A DNA stretch of 64,000 bases from Nocardia acidivorans NBRC 108247. GTDB taxonomy: Bacteria > Actinomycetota > Actinomycetes > Mycobacteriales > Mycobacteriaceae. The stretch covers positions 1-64,000 of the forward strand of contig NZ_BDAW01000048.1 in assembly GCF_001625085.1 (NCBI RefSeq), in the 5' to 3' direction. Within the stretch, counting starts at the first letter, position 1; each line of letters starts with the position of its first letter. Positions 42,335 through 50,244 of the stretch are shown one piece after another. Below the pieces are notes generated by a model that searched no databases, had not been told where the DNA came from, and worked only from the letters and a program-made list of their open reading frames with translations. Made by a program: the position numbers and the translations under genes.

Positions 42335-42473
42335 ACGGAGGGCTACTCCTTTGGTGAAGTATTTTGTCAATGAGACTAAAACCATGCCGAAGGCGTTGAG
42401 GGCATCGTGCGACCCCCGACACTGAGATAGTGTGAACAAGAATCTTTCATCCACTCGTGCGAGGAGGCCATGG

Positions 42474-43037
42474 ATGGTCGCCGGTGAATCGGTAGCGGCC
42501 GCGACACTGCGGTTGGCGGAGTTGCGGGACGGGGGCTGCACCCCGGAGCAGGCATGGCAGTTCTTCGATGGACTGGCCGCGGTGCGGGTCGAGGAGGTGA
42601 CCAGCGGACGCTGGCGCGGGGACGAACTCGACACCGGTCACCCCTGGCAGGGTGTACTGGTCGAATCCGGTTGGTACGGCAAACAGTTCGACAGCGCCGA
42701 TGAGGTGCAGCCGCTGCTGTTCAGCACCCCGGACGGGCGGATCTTCCCGGTCGATCCGCGCCGCGTGCCGCTGTTCCTGGCGGGCAAGGTGCCCGTCGCC
42801 ACGCTGCGCCCGGTGCGGCGTTCACTCGGTTTCCTGCGCCCGGCCTTGGCGACCAGGGCTCCGCGTGCCCGGCTACGTAATCTGGAGTTCCGTGGAAAGT
42901 CCAGTGCCGCAATGATCTACGACCACCTGCCGATCATCGATCTCTTCCGGCGGGTGGACGCGGACACCCTGCTCGGCGTGATGGATATGCGCGGACTGCG
43001 CGATCCATACTTCTTCATCCTGTACCGGGATCGCTAG
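42474..43037 (+). CDS. GXWXG / DUF4334 domain protein
   Basis: A 187-residue protein. The N-terminal half contains the GXWXG motif (SGRWRGDELDTGHPWQGVLV and ESGWYGKQFDSADEVQPLLF), and the C-terminal half is DUF4334 (AMIYDHLPIIDLFRRVDADT then LLGVMDMRGLRDPYFFILYR). It is a beta-rich, possibly lipid-binding fold of unknown function that is frequent in actinobacteria. ATG 42474 was chosen because GAGGAGG lies 7-13 bases upstream; the frame extends to GTG 42432. It is divergent from the VWA module. Confidence 0.82.
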   Translation: MVAGESVAAATLRLAELRDGGCTPEQAWQFFDGLAAVRVEEVTSGRWRGDELDTGHPWQGVLVESGWYGKQFDSADEVQPLLFSTPDGRIFPVDPRRVPLFLAGKVPVATLRPVRRSLGFLRPALATRAPRARLRNLEFRGKSSAAMIYDHLPIIDLFRRVDADTLLGVMDMRGLRDPYFFILYRDR

Positions 43038-43112
43038 GTTCGCCCGAACGCCAGGTCTTTCCGGCCTACCCTGGGTGTGACCGAATGGTTGTCGCCCGGG
43101 AGGGATGGCCCG

Positions 43113-44378
43113 ATGGAGAGTACGACCTGTCTCATCGCCGGCGGTGGTCCGGCGGGAATGATTCTGGGGCTGCTGCTCGCGCGCGCCGGAATCGATGTGA
43201 CGGTGCTGGAGAAGCACGGTGACTTCCTGCGGGACTTTCGCGGCGACACCGTGCACCCCACCACCCTGGAACTGCTCGACGAACTCGGCCTGCGCGAGGA
43301 GTTCACGAAACTGCCGCAGCGCCGGTTGAATTCGGTGGCTGTGCCGATCGGCGGGCATATGCGGACCCTCGCCACCTTCGAACATATTCCGGGCCGGTTC
43401 AAGTACATCGCCATGGTCCCGCAGTGGGATCTGCTGGATCTGCTCGCCCAGGCCGCCGATACCGAGCCCACCTTCCGGCTGCGCATGAGTACCGAGGCGA
43501 TCGATCTGCTGCGCGAGGGCGGCAGGATCGCCGGAGTGCGCTATCGCACCGAAGCGGGCGCGACGGGCGAGATTCGAGCCGATCTGACCGTCGCCTGCGA
43601 CGGTCGCACCTCGACCCTGCGCAATGCGGCGGGATTGCGGGTGCGAGACCGGCCGACCCCGTTCGACGTGTGGTGGACGCGCATTCCACGCAATGGCACC
43701 GATCCGGCCGGAGCGGTTCCGGTGCTCACCGCCGATCGCGTCGCGATCATGCTCGATCGCGGCGACTACTGGCAGTGCGCGATTCTCATCGCCAAGGGCA
43801 GCGATTCCACTGTGCGGCACCGGGAACCGGTCACCGATATCGTGCGCCAGATGGCCGCGGCCGTGCCCTGGCTCGCCGATCGGGTCGACGCCGTGCGGAG
43901 CTGGGATGAGGTGAAACTTCTGGAGGTCAAACTCGACCGGCTCGAACGGTGGCATCGAGAGGGACTGCTGTGTCTCGGTGACGCCGCGCACGCCATGTCA
44001 CCGGTCGGGGGAGTGGGCATCAATCTGGCGGTGCAGGATGCGGTCGCCGCCGCGAGAATCCTCGCCCCGAAACTCATCTCGGGCCATCTCGAGGAGTCGG
44101 ATCTGGCCCGGGTGCAGCGCCGCCGCGGCATGGCGACCACGGTCGTCCAGGGCATGCAGCGCGTCGCGCACGCCCGCGTTATCGCACCGGCGGTGTCGGG
44201 CAAGGTCAATGTATCCAATTTCGACGATATGCCCTTGGCGCTGCGCGTCTTCCGGCGCATTCCCGTACTGCGCAGCCTGCCGCCGTATCTGGTCGCGCGC
44301 GGCGTACGGGCCGAACACGCACCGGAGTTCGCCCGCCGACCGGTCCCGCCCGCCCCGAAGGTCACCAAATCCCGCTGA
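43113..44378 (+). CDS. FAD-dependent monooxygenase (PHBH family)
   Basis: A 421-residue flavoprotein hydroxylase. The FAD-binding GGGPAGMILGLLLARAGIDV (GxGxxG type) is at residues ~10-29, the DG motif is CDGRTSTLRNAAG, and the GD motif is CLGDAAHAMSPVGGVGINLA. The family hydroxylates aromatic rings or polyketides using NAD(P)H; the substrate is unknown. ATG 43113 follows GGGAGGGA; GTG 43077 would add 12 residues. It stands between the DUF4334 gene and the convergent AlkB-like gene. Confidence 0.9.
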   Translation: MESTTCLIAGGGPAGMILGLLLARAGIDVTVLEKHGDFLRDFRGDTVHPTTLELLDELGLREEFTKLPQRRLNSVAVPIGGHMRTLATFEHIPGRFKYIAMVPQWDLLDLLAQAADTEPTFRLRMSTEAIDLLREGGRIAGVRYRTEAGATGEIRADLTVACDGRTSTLRNAAGLRVRDRPTPFDVWWTRIPRNGTDPAGAVPVLTADRVAIMLDRGDYWQCAILIAKGSDSTVRHREPVTDIVRQMAAAVPWLADRVDAVRSWDEVKLLEVKLDRLERWHREGLLCLGDAAHAMSPVGGVGINLAVQDAVAAARILAPKLISGHLEESDLARVQRRRGMATTVVQGMQRVAHARVIAPAVSGKVNVSNFDDMPLALRVFRRIPVLRSLPPYLVARGVRAEHAPEFARRPVPPAPKVTKSR

Positions 44379-44390
44379 CCCCAAGGGCTT

Positions 44391-45017
44391 TCATCGCACG
44401 CCCCGGGGGCGGAACTGAATACTGATGCGCGGTCCCACCGGTCGCCGCGTCTTGGGGATCGCATGCTCCCAGGTCCGCTGGCAGGATCCGCCCATCACAA
44501 TGAGGTCCCCGTGCCCGAGTGGATAGCGCAGACTCTCCCCGCCGCCGCGCGGCCGCAGCAGCAGCGCGCGGGCCGCGCCGACCGACACGATGGCCACCAT
44601 GGTGTCGTGCGTCGCGCCGCGCCCGGAGGTATCGCCGTGCCAGGCGACGCTGTCGTTGCCGTCGCGGTAGTAGCAGAGCCCGGCGGTGGTGAACGGTTCG
44701 CCGAGTTCGGGCCGGTAGTACTCGCTCAACGCCTCGCGCGCGGTGTCCAGCACCGGATCCGGTAGCGCCTGGCCCTGCTCGTAGAAGGCGAGCAGCCGGG
44801 GCACATCCACCATCCGGTCGTACATGGCCCGTCGATCGGCCCGCCACGGCACCTCGGTGACGAGTCGTTCGAACAGCGCGTCCGCCCCGGTCATCCAGCC
44901 TGGTAGCACATCCACCCAGGCCCCGGCGCCGAGCACGGTGCGCCGCACACCGTCCAGCGCACCCACCTCGAGTTCCCCGAACCCGTCGAGCAGCGATCCC
45001 TGCCATGACATCGACAT
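44391..45017 (-). CDS. AlkB-like 2-oxoglutarate/Fe(II)-dependent dioxygenase
   Basis: A 208-residue dioxygenase. The iron ligands are H and D in VAWHGDTSG and the distal H in WEHAIPKTRRPVGPRISIQF, which also holds the R-x5-R pair that binds 2-oxoglutarate and substrate. FTTAGLCYYRDGNDS is the preceding strand. AlkB proteins remove alkyl lesions from nucleic acids. ATG 45017 is chosen because it lies 7 bases after the -10 (TATGTT) of a promoter with TTGATC at 17-base spacing; an SOS box overlaps that -10, so the message is leaderless and LexA-controlled. ATG 45029 lies within the SOS box and is rejected. Confidence 0.88.
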   Translation of the reverse strand: MSMSWQGSLLDGFGELEVGALDGVRRTVLGAGAWVDVLPGWMTGADALFERLVTEVPWRADRRAMYDRMVDVPRLLAFYEQGQALPDPVLDTAREALSEYYRPELGEPFTTAGLCYYRDGNDSVAWHGDTSGRGATHDTMVAIVSVGAARALLLRPRGGGESLRYPLGHGDLIVMGGSCQRTWEHAIPKTRRPVGPRISIQFRPRGVR

Positions 45018-45021
45018 GGGA

Positions 45022-45037
45022 TCGAACATACGTTCTA
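45022..45037 (-). promoter_or_regulatory. SOS (LexA) box and promoter of the AlkB-like gene
   Basis: On the minus strand the site is TAGAAC-GTAT-GTTCGA, one base from TCGAAC-N4-GTTCGA. The arms are identical to those of the box at 2722-2737. It overlaps -10 TATGTT (45025-45030); -35 TTGATC is at 45048-45053. Confidence 0.75.
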
Positions 45038-45158
45038 TCCGGATGATGATCAAGCCCGCCGCGCCCGACCGTCACGGCCCCCGGAAAAAAGCCATATGCG
45101 CCGCGCGAATTCCCTAGGCAAACTGGCGTTTTCATCGATTCGCAGGGGAGAGGCACAT

Positions 45159-45968
45159 ATGACCATCCTGGTAACCGGAGCAACCGCGAGTGTCGGCCGC
45201 AAGGTCGTCGACCATCTGCTGGACCTCGGCGTCACCGATATTCGCGCGCTCACCGCCAATCCGCGCAAGGCTGCGCTACCGGCTCAGGTGCACCTCGTCG
45301 TGGGCAACCCGCGCAAACCCGAGACCCTGGCGACGGCCTTCGACGGCGTGGAGCGCATGTATCTGGCACCGAACTCCGACACCGCCGCCGACGTGCTGGC
45401 GCGCGCCCGCGCGGCGGGCGTGCGGCATGTGGTGGACCTGTCCGGGGAACCCGAAAGCTGGTGGGGCACGGTGAGTGCCGCCGTGGAGAAGAGCGGCCTG
45501 GACTGGACCCACCTGTGGCCCGCGGACTTCATGGAGAACTCCCTGACGTGGTCCGAGCAGATCCGCGGCACCGGCGCCGTCCGCGAACCCCGGCCCGATA
45601 TCGCGAGCGCACCCATCGCCATGGACGATATCGCCGCCGTCGCCGCCACCGCTCTGACGGACGACGCCCACCTCGGGCGGTCCTACTCCCTGGCGGGGCC
45701 CGAGATCCTCACCCGCGCCGAACTCGTGCGAACCCTGGCCACCGCACTCGGGCGCGATATCGCCTTCGTGCCCTCGACCCGTGAGGAGACCATCGCCGCC
45801 CTCATCCCGACCATGGGCGAGACCGCCGAATGGTACGTCGACAACGTCCTCGCCAGCTTCGACGCCGAGCCCGCGGGGCTGCCCCTCACCAGTGTCCACG
45901 ACATCACCGGCCGTACCGCAACGACTTTCGCGCGGTGGGCCGCCGAGAATGCCGGGCGCTTCCGCTGA
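45159..45968 (+). CDS. NmrA-like NAD(P)-binding oxidoreductase
   Basis: A 269-residue atypical SDR. The dinucleotide loop TGATASVGRKV is at residues ~6-16, ALTANPRKAALP marks the NADP side, and HVVDLSGEPESWWGTVSAAV takes the place of the active site; no Y-x3-K is evident. The family includes NmrA regulators and NADPH:quinone reductases. ATG 45159 follows GGGGAGAGG. A 28-bp palindrome lies just after its stop. Function unknown. Confidence 0.88.
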   Translation: MTILVTGATASVGRKVVDHLLDLGVTDIRALTANPRKAALPAQVHLVVGNPRKPETLATAFDGVERMYLAPNSDTAADVLARARAAGVRHVVDLSGEPESWWGTVSAAVEKSGLDWTHLWPADFMENSLTWSEQIRGTGAVREPRPDIASAPIAMDDIAAVAATALTDDAHLGRSYSLAGPEILTRAELVRTLATALGRDIAFVPSTREETIAALIPTMGETAEWYVDNVLASFDAEPAGLPLTSVHDITGRTATTFARWAAENAGRFR

Positions 45969-45980
45969 CGGGTGCCTCTC

Positions 45981-46008
45981 GACGCGCCGGTCGTTCGACC
46001 GGCGCGTC
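45981..46008. terminator. 28-bp palindrome after the NmrA-like gene
   Basis: GACGCGCCGGTCG-TT-CGACCGGCGCGTC has 13 perfectly paired bases. It sits between two same-strand genes, 12 bases before the -10 of the next. Probable U-less terminator. Confidence 0.6.
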
Positions 46009-46020
46009 CTCGGCGAACCG

Positions 46021-46026
46021 TATAGT
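46021..46026 (+). promoter_or_regulatory. -10 element of the GNAT gene
   Basis: TATAGT ends 6 bases before GTG 46033, the spacing for a leaderless message. No Shine-Dalgarno exists there. Confidence 0.45.
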
Positions 46027-46032
46027 CCGGAT

Positions 46033-46710
46033 GTGCAGCAGATCGCAGAGTCGGAGCGTTTCGAGCCCCGCCCGGACCCCCGCCCCCACGATGAGCCGTG
46101 GCCGGAGATGAACTGGCCCATACCGACCGGCACCGTGCTGACCGGCACCGCGATCGAACTGACCACCGTCGACCCGGCCGCCGAAGCGCCCGAACTGTTC
46201 CGAGCCCTCGACCACGACCGGGTCTGGGCACACCTGCCCTGGCGTCCGAGCGCACCGGAGCAGCTGGAAGCGCTACTGCGCGAGAGAGATTCGCATGCGG
46301 ACTGGCATGTGTGGACGGTGCGTTCGGTCAAGCCGATCGCCGATCGACCCGCCGGGGCGATCGTCGGCATCACTTCGTACCTGGAGGCCCGTCCCCGGGA
46401 CGCGGGTCTGGAGATCGGCTTCACCGTCTATGTGCCCTCGGTGTGGGGCACCGTGGTGAACCCCGAAGCCAAATCGCTTCTGCTCGACTACGCCTTCGAA
46501 ACCCTCGGTGCGGCACGGGTACAACTCAAGACCGACGTGCGCAACCAGCGTTCCCAGCAGGCGATAGCCCGCCTCGGAGCGCAGTATGAAGGCACACTCC
46601 GGCGGCAATTCCGCCGCGGCGACGGCACCCTGCGGGACAGCGTCCTGTTCTCCATCACCGTGGACGATTGGCCGAAGGTCAAGTCCGGCTTGACAACTCG
46701 CATTCGGTGA
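46033..46710 (+). CDS. GNAT-family N-acetyltransferase
   Basis: A 225-residue acetyltransferase of the RimJ/RimL-like type. The core has LEIGFTVYVPSVWGTVVNPE (motif A region), then ALLLDYAFETLGAARVQLKT-like and DVRNQRSQQAIARLGAQYEG, the usual N-x2-S-x2-A-I-x2-L-G signature. It would transfer acetyl from acetyl-CoA to an amine or protein N-terminus. GTG 46033 fits the promoter; ATG 46108 is a shorter alternative. No operon partner. Confidence 0.88.
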   Translation: MQQIAESERFEPRPDPRPHDEPWPEMNWPIPTGTVLTGTAIELTTVDPAAEAPELFRALDHDRVWAHLPWRPSAPEQLEALLRERDSHADWHVWTVRSVKPIADRPAGAIVGITSYLEARPRDAGLEIGFTVYVPSVWGTVVNPEAKSLLLDYAFETLGAARVQLKTDVRNQRSQQAIARLGAQYEGTLRRQFRRGDGTLRDSVLFSITVDDWPKVKSGLTTRIR

Positions 46711-46739
46711 GCAGGGCACTCCGGTAAGTCACCGGTGCT

Positions 46740-47066
46740 GAACCGAATCCGAGCGCTCCCCACGGCCACGCCGACGCGCCGCAGTGAGCGATCCGCCAGG
46801 GTGAGCGCGAGGAACAGACCCGAGGAGCGGCACCCGGACATCGAGAAAGGGTGCGGGAGTGCGGAGTTCGCGCAGCTCCGGCGGCCACGGCCAGAACCGC
46901 CGGATGCGCCCTTGCTCAACCGGCTCAGCACCGACGGCTGGGTGGGTGTGAGTTCACGACTGTCCGACTGTTCCAGGAACCGCCGACGCCATCGCCCGAC
47001 CAGAATGCGCAGATCGTGGGCCGCCCGTGCGGCGGTCTCGGAGACGGTCACGGTCGATTCGGTCAC
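46740..47066 (-). pseudogene. MarR-family regulator remnant
   Basis: From GTG 47066 the minus frame reads VSETAARAAHDLRILVGRWR, RRFLEQSDSRELTPTQPSVL and SRLSKG, the first ~57 residues of a MarR protein. After about 46900 the sequence loses all MarR likeness (no wing, no recognition helix). Another frame there (ELRTPAPFLDVRV) recalls the middle of a DHA2 transporter, which would fit a deleted marR-transporter pair. Truncated and non-functional. Confidence 0.55.
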
Positions 47067-47089
47067 GCCACAGTGGATCCGATGTCATC

Positions 47090-47317
47090 AAGCCCGAGGA
47101 CACCCATGGCGCACCGCTGTATCCGGTGAACATGTTCACCGCGCAATCACAGCGAGATCGACAGCCGGGCAAGGCCTTCGACACCGCGAACCTGGACGCT
47201 CAGCTGATCGTGTCCGCCATCGGCGGCATCACCCAGGGTGTGCTGATCGGCAGTCGTACCCGCGAGCAGGTGGTCGAGTTGACCCGCCACCTGCTCGATC
47301 GACTGCTGGGGGAGTAG
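47090..47317 (+). pseudogene. TetR-family regulator C-terminal remnant
   Basis: The plus frame ends NLDAQLIVSAIGGITQGVLI then GSRTREQVVELTRHLLDRLL, the last ligand-domain helices of a TetR regulator. The DNA-binding domain is absent. The left border is approximate. Confidence 0.5.
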
Positions 47318-47322
47318 CGCTT

Positions 47323-48195
47323 TCAGTCCATGGTCACGTGGGCGCGCACGAAATCGACCACGGCATCGGTGAATTCGTCGTTCGCGTCACTGGCGGCGGT
47401 ATGCGCGGCCGCGCCGATCTCGGCGTATTCGGCGTGCGGCACCAGCGCGCGGAAGGACCGCACGCCCTCCTCGCTCACCACATCCGAGAGCGCACCGCGA
47501 ACCAGCAGCACCGGCATGGTCAGTTGCCGCGCCGCGTCTTCGAGGGCCTTGGTGTGCATATCGATCTGTTCGCCGCGCCCGCCGAGCATGGCTGGATCCC
47601 AATGCCAGTACCAGCGGCCGTCTTCGCGCTGGCGCAAATTGCGTTGCAGCCCTTCGGGATTGCGCGGGCGGCGACGATGCGGCAGGTACGCGGCCACGGC
47701 GTCGGCGGCCTCCTCGAGGCTGGCGAAGCCCTCGGGATTGCTGCCCAGGAAGCTGATCACCCGCTCCACGCCCTTGACCTCGGGTCGCGGCACCACATCG
47801 ACCAGCACCAGGCCGGTCATGCGCTCATGATGCGGGTGCGCGCTGGCGATGAGCCCGGTGAGCCCGCCCATACTGGCCCCGACCACGAACCCGGGCTTGC
47901 CGAGTTGTTCGAGCACACCCATGAGGTCCTCGACCATGGCGCTGCGCGTGTAATCGCCCTCGGGCGCCCAGTCGCTGTCACCGTGTCCGCGCGCGTCCAG
48001 CAGCACCGCGTGCATTCCGGCCTTGGCCAGCGCCAATCCGGAGTCCTTCCAGGAGTGGCGGGTCTGGCCGCCGCCGTGCAGGAATACCACCAGCGGTCCG
48101 TCCTGGGGTCCCCAGGAGTCACCGGCGAGAGTGATACCGCCGTAGCCGCGGAAAGTGACGCGGGCTGGTTCGGTGAAGTCGGCTTCGTTGCTCAC
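47323..48195 (-). CDS. Alpha/beta-fold hydrolase
   Basis: A 290-residue cytoplasmic hydrolase. The oxyanion strand VVFLHGGGQTRHSW, nucleophile elbow VGASMGGLTG, a candidate acid in LVRGALSDVVSEEG and the His in GAAAHTAASD form the triad. LDARGHGDSDW is typical of the esterase/epoxide-hydrolase/haloperoxidase branch. Substrate unknown. ATG 48195. It stands alone, divergent from the pyr operon. Confidence 0.88.
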   Translation of the reverse strand: MSNEADFTEPARVTFRGYGGITLAGDSWGPQDGPLVVFLHGGGQTRHSWKDSGLALAKAGMHAVLLDARGHGDSDWAPEGDYTRSAMVEDLMGVLEQLGKPGFVVGASMGGLTGLIASAHPHHERMTGLVLVDVVPRPEVKGVERVISFLGSNPEGFASLEEAADAVAAYLPHRRRPRNPEGLQRNLRQREDGRWYWHWDPAMLGGRGEQIDMHTKALEDAARQLTMPVLLVRGALSDVVSEEGVRSFRALVPHAEYAEIGAAAHTAASDANDEFTDAVVDFVRAHVTMD

Positions 48196-48581
48196 CCTCC
48201 GAGCATCGCACAGACCGGTTTACAGTGTATGAAGACGGCCGCCAAGCGGGACTCGGGCGCGCCGCCCGCTCTCGCCGGTGATTACCGGTGTGATGGCAAC
48301 GGCCCAGATCAGGGTCATTGTTCACTGTGACATTGCTCCCAGCGCCGGGCGATGTGGGCGGATGCGATGCAACCGCTTAGCCCGTTTCATAGCTACGGGA
48401 TTGCCTGAGCCATGTCCGAGTTGCGAGGATTCTCCGGAAAACTCGCAGGTGTGGGCTCCGTGCGGCCCGAACTCCCAGAACCGGGCGGTCTGGCGCGAGT
48501 GTGTCGCGCGCAACTTGCCGACCTGCTCGGACCCGCCGGTTGCCACGGGGGTGCGGTGCCGGGAGGGATCGGCGGCGCTGC

Positions 48582-48587
48582 TAGGCT
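48582..48587 (+). promoter_or_regulatory. -10 element of the pyr operon
   Basis: TAGGCT would start transcription near 48594, giving a leader of about 53 bases that contains the PyrR-binding loop. No clear -35. Confidence 0.4.
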
Positions 48588-48605
48588 CGCAACCCGAAAA
48601 GACAT

Positions 48606-48638
48606 CCTTTAACGGACCGTCCGGTGAGGCGGGGAAGG
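48606..48638 (+). promoter_or_regulatory. PyrR-binding RNA loop in the pyr leader
   Basis: CCTTTAAC, then CGTCCGGTGAGGCG, then GGAAGG reproduce the PyrR-binding consensus (CCUUUAA...UCC-GAGAGG-...GAAGG). The outer stem pairs CCTT with AAGG. The 3' side includes the GGAAGGAGG ribosome site of pyrR, so PyrR bound with UMP would block translation rather than cause attenuation. No terminator follows the loop. Confidence 0.75.
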
Positions 48639-48646
48639 AGGTCGGC

Positions 48647-49282
48647 ATGGCTGTGCCCGAAGATCGGGCGGCCAAGTCGAGCGCTGCCGAATACTCGCAG
48701 CGGCACGATCCCGCACAGGTGGACGCCGGACGAGAGCTGCTCTCGGACTCCGATGTCGGCCGCACCATCGCGCGGATGGCGCATCAGATCATCGAGAAGA
48801 CCGCGCTGGACTCCGGCGATCCGACCGGCCCCCGTGTGGTGCTCATCGGAATCCCCACGCGCGGAACGACTCTCGCCACTCGACTGGCGAATCGCATCGA
48901 GGAGTTCTCCGGCGTGCGACCCGCCGTCGGCTCCCTGGACATCACCCTCTACCGCGACGACCTGCGCAGCAAACCGCATCGTCCGCTCGAGCGCACCTCG
49001 GTGCCCGAGGGCGGTATCGAAGATGTGCTGGTGGTGCTGGTCGACGATGTGCTCTTCTCCGGACGCACCGTGCGCTCGGCCCTGGACGGGCTGCGTGATC
49101 TGGGCCGCCCGCGCGCGGTCCAGCTGGCCGTGCTCATCGATCGCGGCCATCGCGAACTGCCCATCCGCGCCGACTATGTCGGCAAGAACGTGCCCACCTC
49201 CCGCAGCGAGGACATCTCGGTGCTGCTGCGTGAGCACGACGGCCGTGACGGTGTGTACCTGCGTCAGGAGGGTGACAAGTGA
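48647..49282 (+). CDS. pyrR: Bifunctional pyr operon regulator / uracil phosphoribosyltransferase
   Basis: A 211-residue PyrR. The PRPP loop is VLVVLVDDVLFSGRTVRSAL, and VVLIGIPTRGTTLATRL and LDITLYRDDL are family signatures; RGHRELPIRADYVGKNVPTS closes it. It binds pyr leader RNA when UMP is high and has weak UPRTase activity. About 25 extra N-terminal residues precede the core. ATG 48647 has GGAAGGAGG upstream. pyrB starts 4 bases inside its end (overlap). Confidence 0.97.
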   Translation: MAVPEDRAAKSSAAEYSQRHDPAQVDAGRELLSDSDVGRTIARMAHQIIEKTALDSGDPTGPRVVLIGIPTRGTTLATRLANRIEEFSGVRPAVGSLDITLYRDDLRSKPHRPLERTSVPEGGIEDVLVVLVDDVLFSGRTVRSALDGLRDLGRPRAVQLAVLIDRGHRELPIRADYVGKNVPTSRSEDISVLLREHDGRDGVYLRQEGDK

Positions 49283-50244
49283 AGCATCTGCTCTCGGTGA
49301 CCGATCTGGATCGCGCCGCCGCCACCGAACTGCTCGACGACGCCGAGCGCTTCGAACAGGCCCTGCTCGGGCGCGAGGTCAAGAAGCTGCCGACCCTGCG
49401 CGGGCGCACCGTTATGACGGTCTTCTTCGAGAACTCCACGCGCACAAGGGTTTCCTTCGAGGTCGCGGGCAAGTGGATGAGCGCGGACGTGATCAATGTC
49501 AGCGCCTCGAGCTCCTCGGTCTCCAAGGGCGAATCGCTGCGCGATACCGCGCTGACCCTGCACGCGGCGGGTGCGGACGCGCTCATCGTGCGCCACCCGG
49601 CCTCGGGCGCGGCGCATCAGATCGCACGCTGGTTCGCCCAGATCACCGAGCGAAGCGGCGGTTTCGTCGGACCCGGCCCGGCCATCATCAATGCCGGTGA
49701 CGGCACCCACGAGCACCCCACCCAGGCTCTGCTGGACGCGCTGACCCTGCGTCAGCGCCTCGGCGACCTGGAGGGCAAGCGGGTCGTGCTGGTCGGGGAC
49801 ATCCTGCACAGCCGGGTCGCGCGCTCGAATGCCTTCCTGCTCAGCACCCTCGGCGCGGAAGTGGTCCTGGTCGCCCCGCAGACCCTGCTGCCGGTGGGTG
49901 TGAGCCAGTGGCCGGTGCGCATCTCGCACTCCCTCGACGCCGAACTCCCCGGCGCGGACGCGGTCATGATGCTGCGTGTGCAGGCCGAGCGCATGAACGG
50001 CGGTTTCTTCCCGTCGGCGCGCGAGTACTCGATCAACTACGGCCTGAGCGAGCGTCGCATGGGCATGCTCGACGAGCGCGCCGTGGTCCTGCATCCGGGC
50101 CCCATGCTGCGCGGCATGGAAATCGCGTCGGCGGTCGCCGATTCCCCCAAAGCGGCTGTGCTGCAACAGGTCAACAACGGAGTCCATATGCGCATGGCGG
50201 TGCTCTTCCGCCTGCTGGTCGGAACCGACGAGGTGGTGGCGTGA
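49279..50244 (+). CDS. pyrB: Aspartate carbamoyltransferase catalytic subunit
   Basis: A 321-residue ATCase. Carbamoyl-phosphate site FFENSTRTRVSFEVAGKWM, SSSVSKGESLRDTALT (the 80s loop), HPTQALLDALTL and LPGADAVMMLRVQAERM for aspartate binding. No regulatory subunit pyrI is present, as in other actinobacteria; the enzyme may associate with PyrC. It overlaps pyrR and pyrC by 4 bases each. Confidence 0.98.
   Translation: MKHLLSVTDLDRAAATELLDDAERFEQALLGREVKKLPTLRGRTVMTVFFENSTRTRVSFEVAGKWMSADVINVSASSSSVSKGESLRDTALTLHAAGADALIVRHPASGAAHQIARWFAQITERSGGFVGPGPAIINAGDGTHEHPTQALLDALTLRQRLGDLEGKRVVLVGDILHSRVARSNAFLLSTLGAEVVLVAPQTLLPVGVSQWPVRISHSLDAELPGADAVMMLRVQAERMNGGFFPSAREYSINYGLSERRMGMLDERAVVLHPGPMLRGMEIASAVADSPKAAVLQQVNNGVHMRMAVLFRLLVGTDEVVA

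Larger units (their letters stand above)
46711..47322. other. 612-base region of decayed regulators
   Basis: Between the GNAT and hydrolase genes there is no intact gene. It carries a MarR N-terminal remnant on the minus strand and a TetR C-terminal remnant on the plus strand, listed separately. Confidence 0.6.
48196..48646. other. 451-base region upstream of the pyr operon
   Basis: No gene is supported. A 33-codon plus frame near 48229-48330 has no family match and is not listed. The right end holds the pyr promoter and PyrR-binding loop. Confidence 0.5.

Noticed and set aside
48229..48330. 33-codon frame MKTAAKRD... upstream of pyrR
   Set aside because: No ribosome site, no family match, lies in an otherwise non-coding gap.
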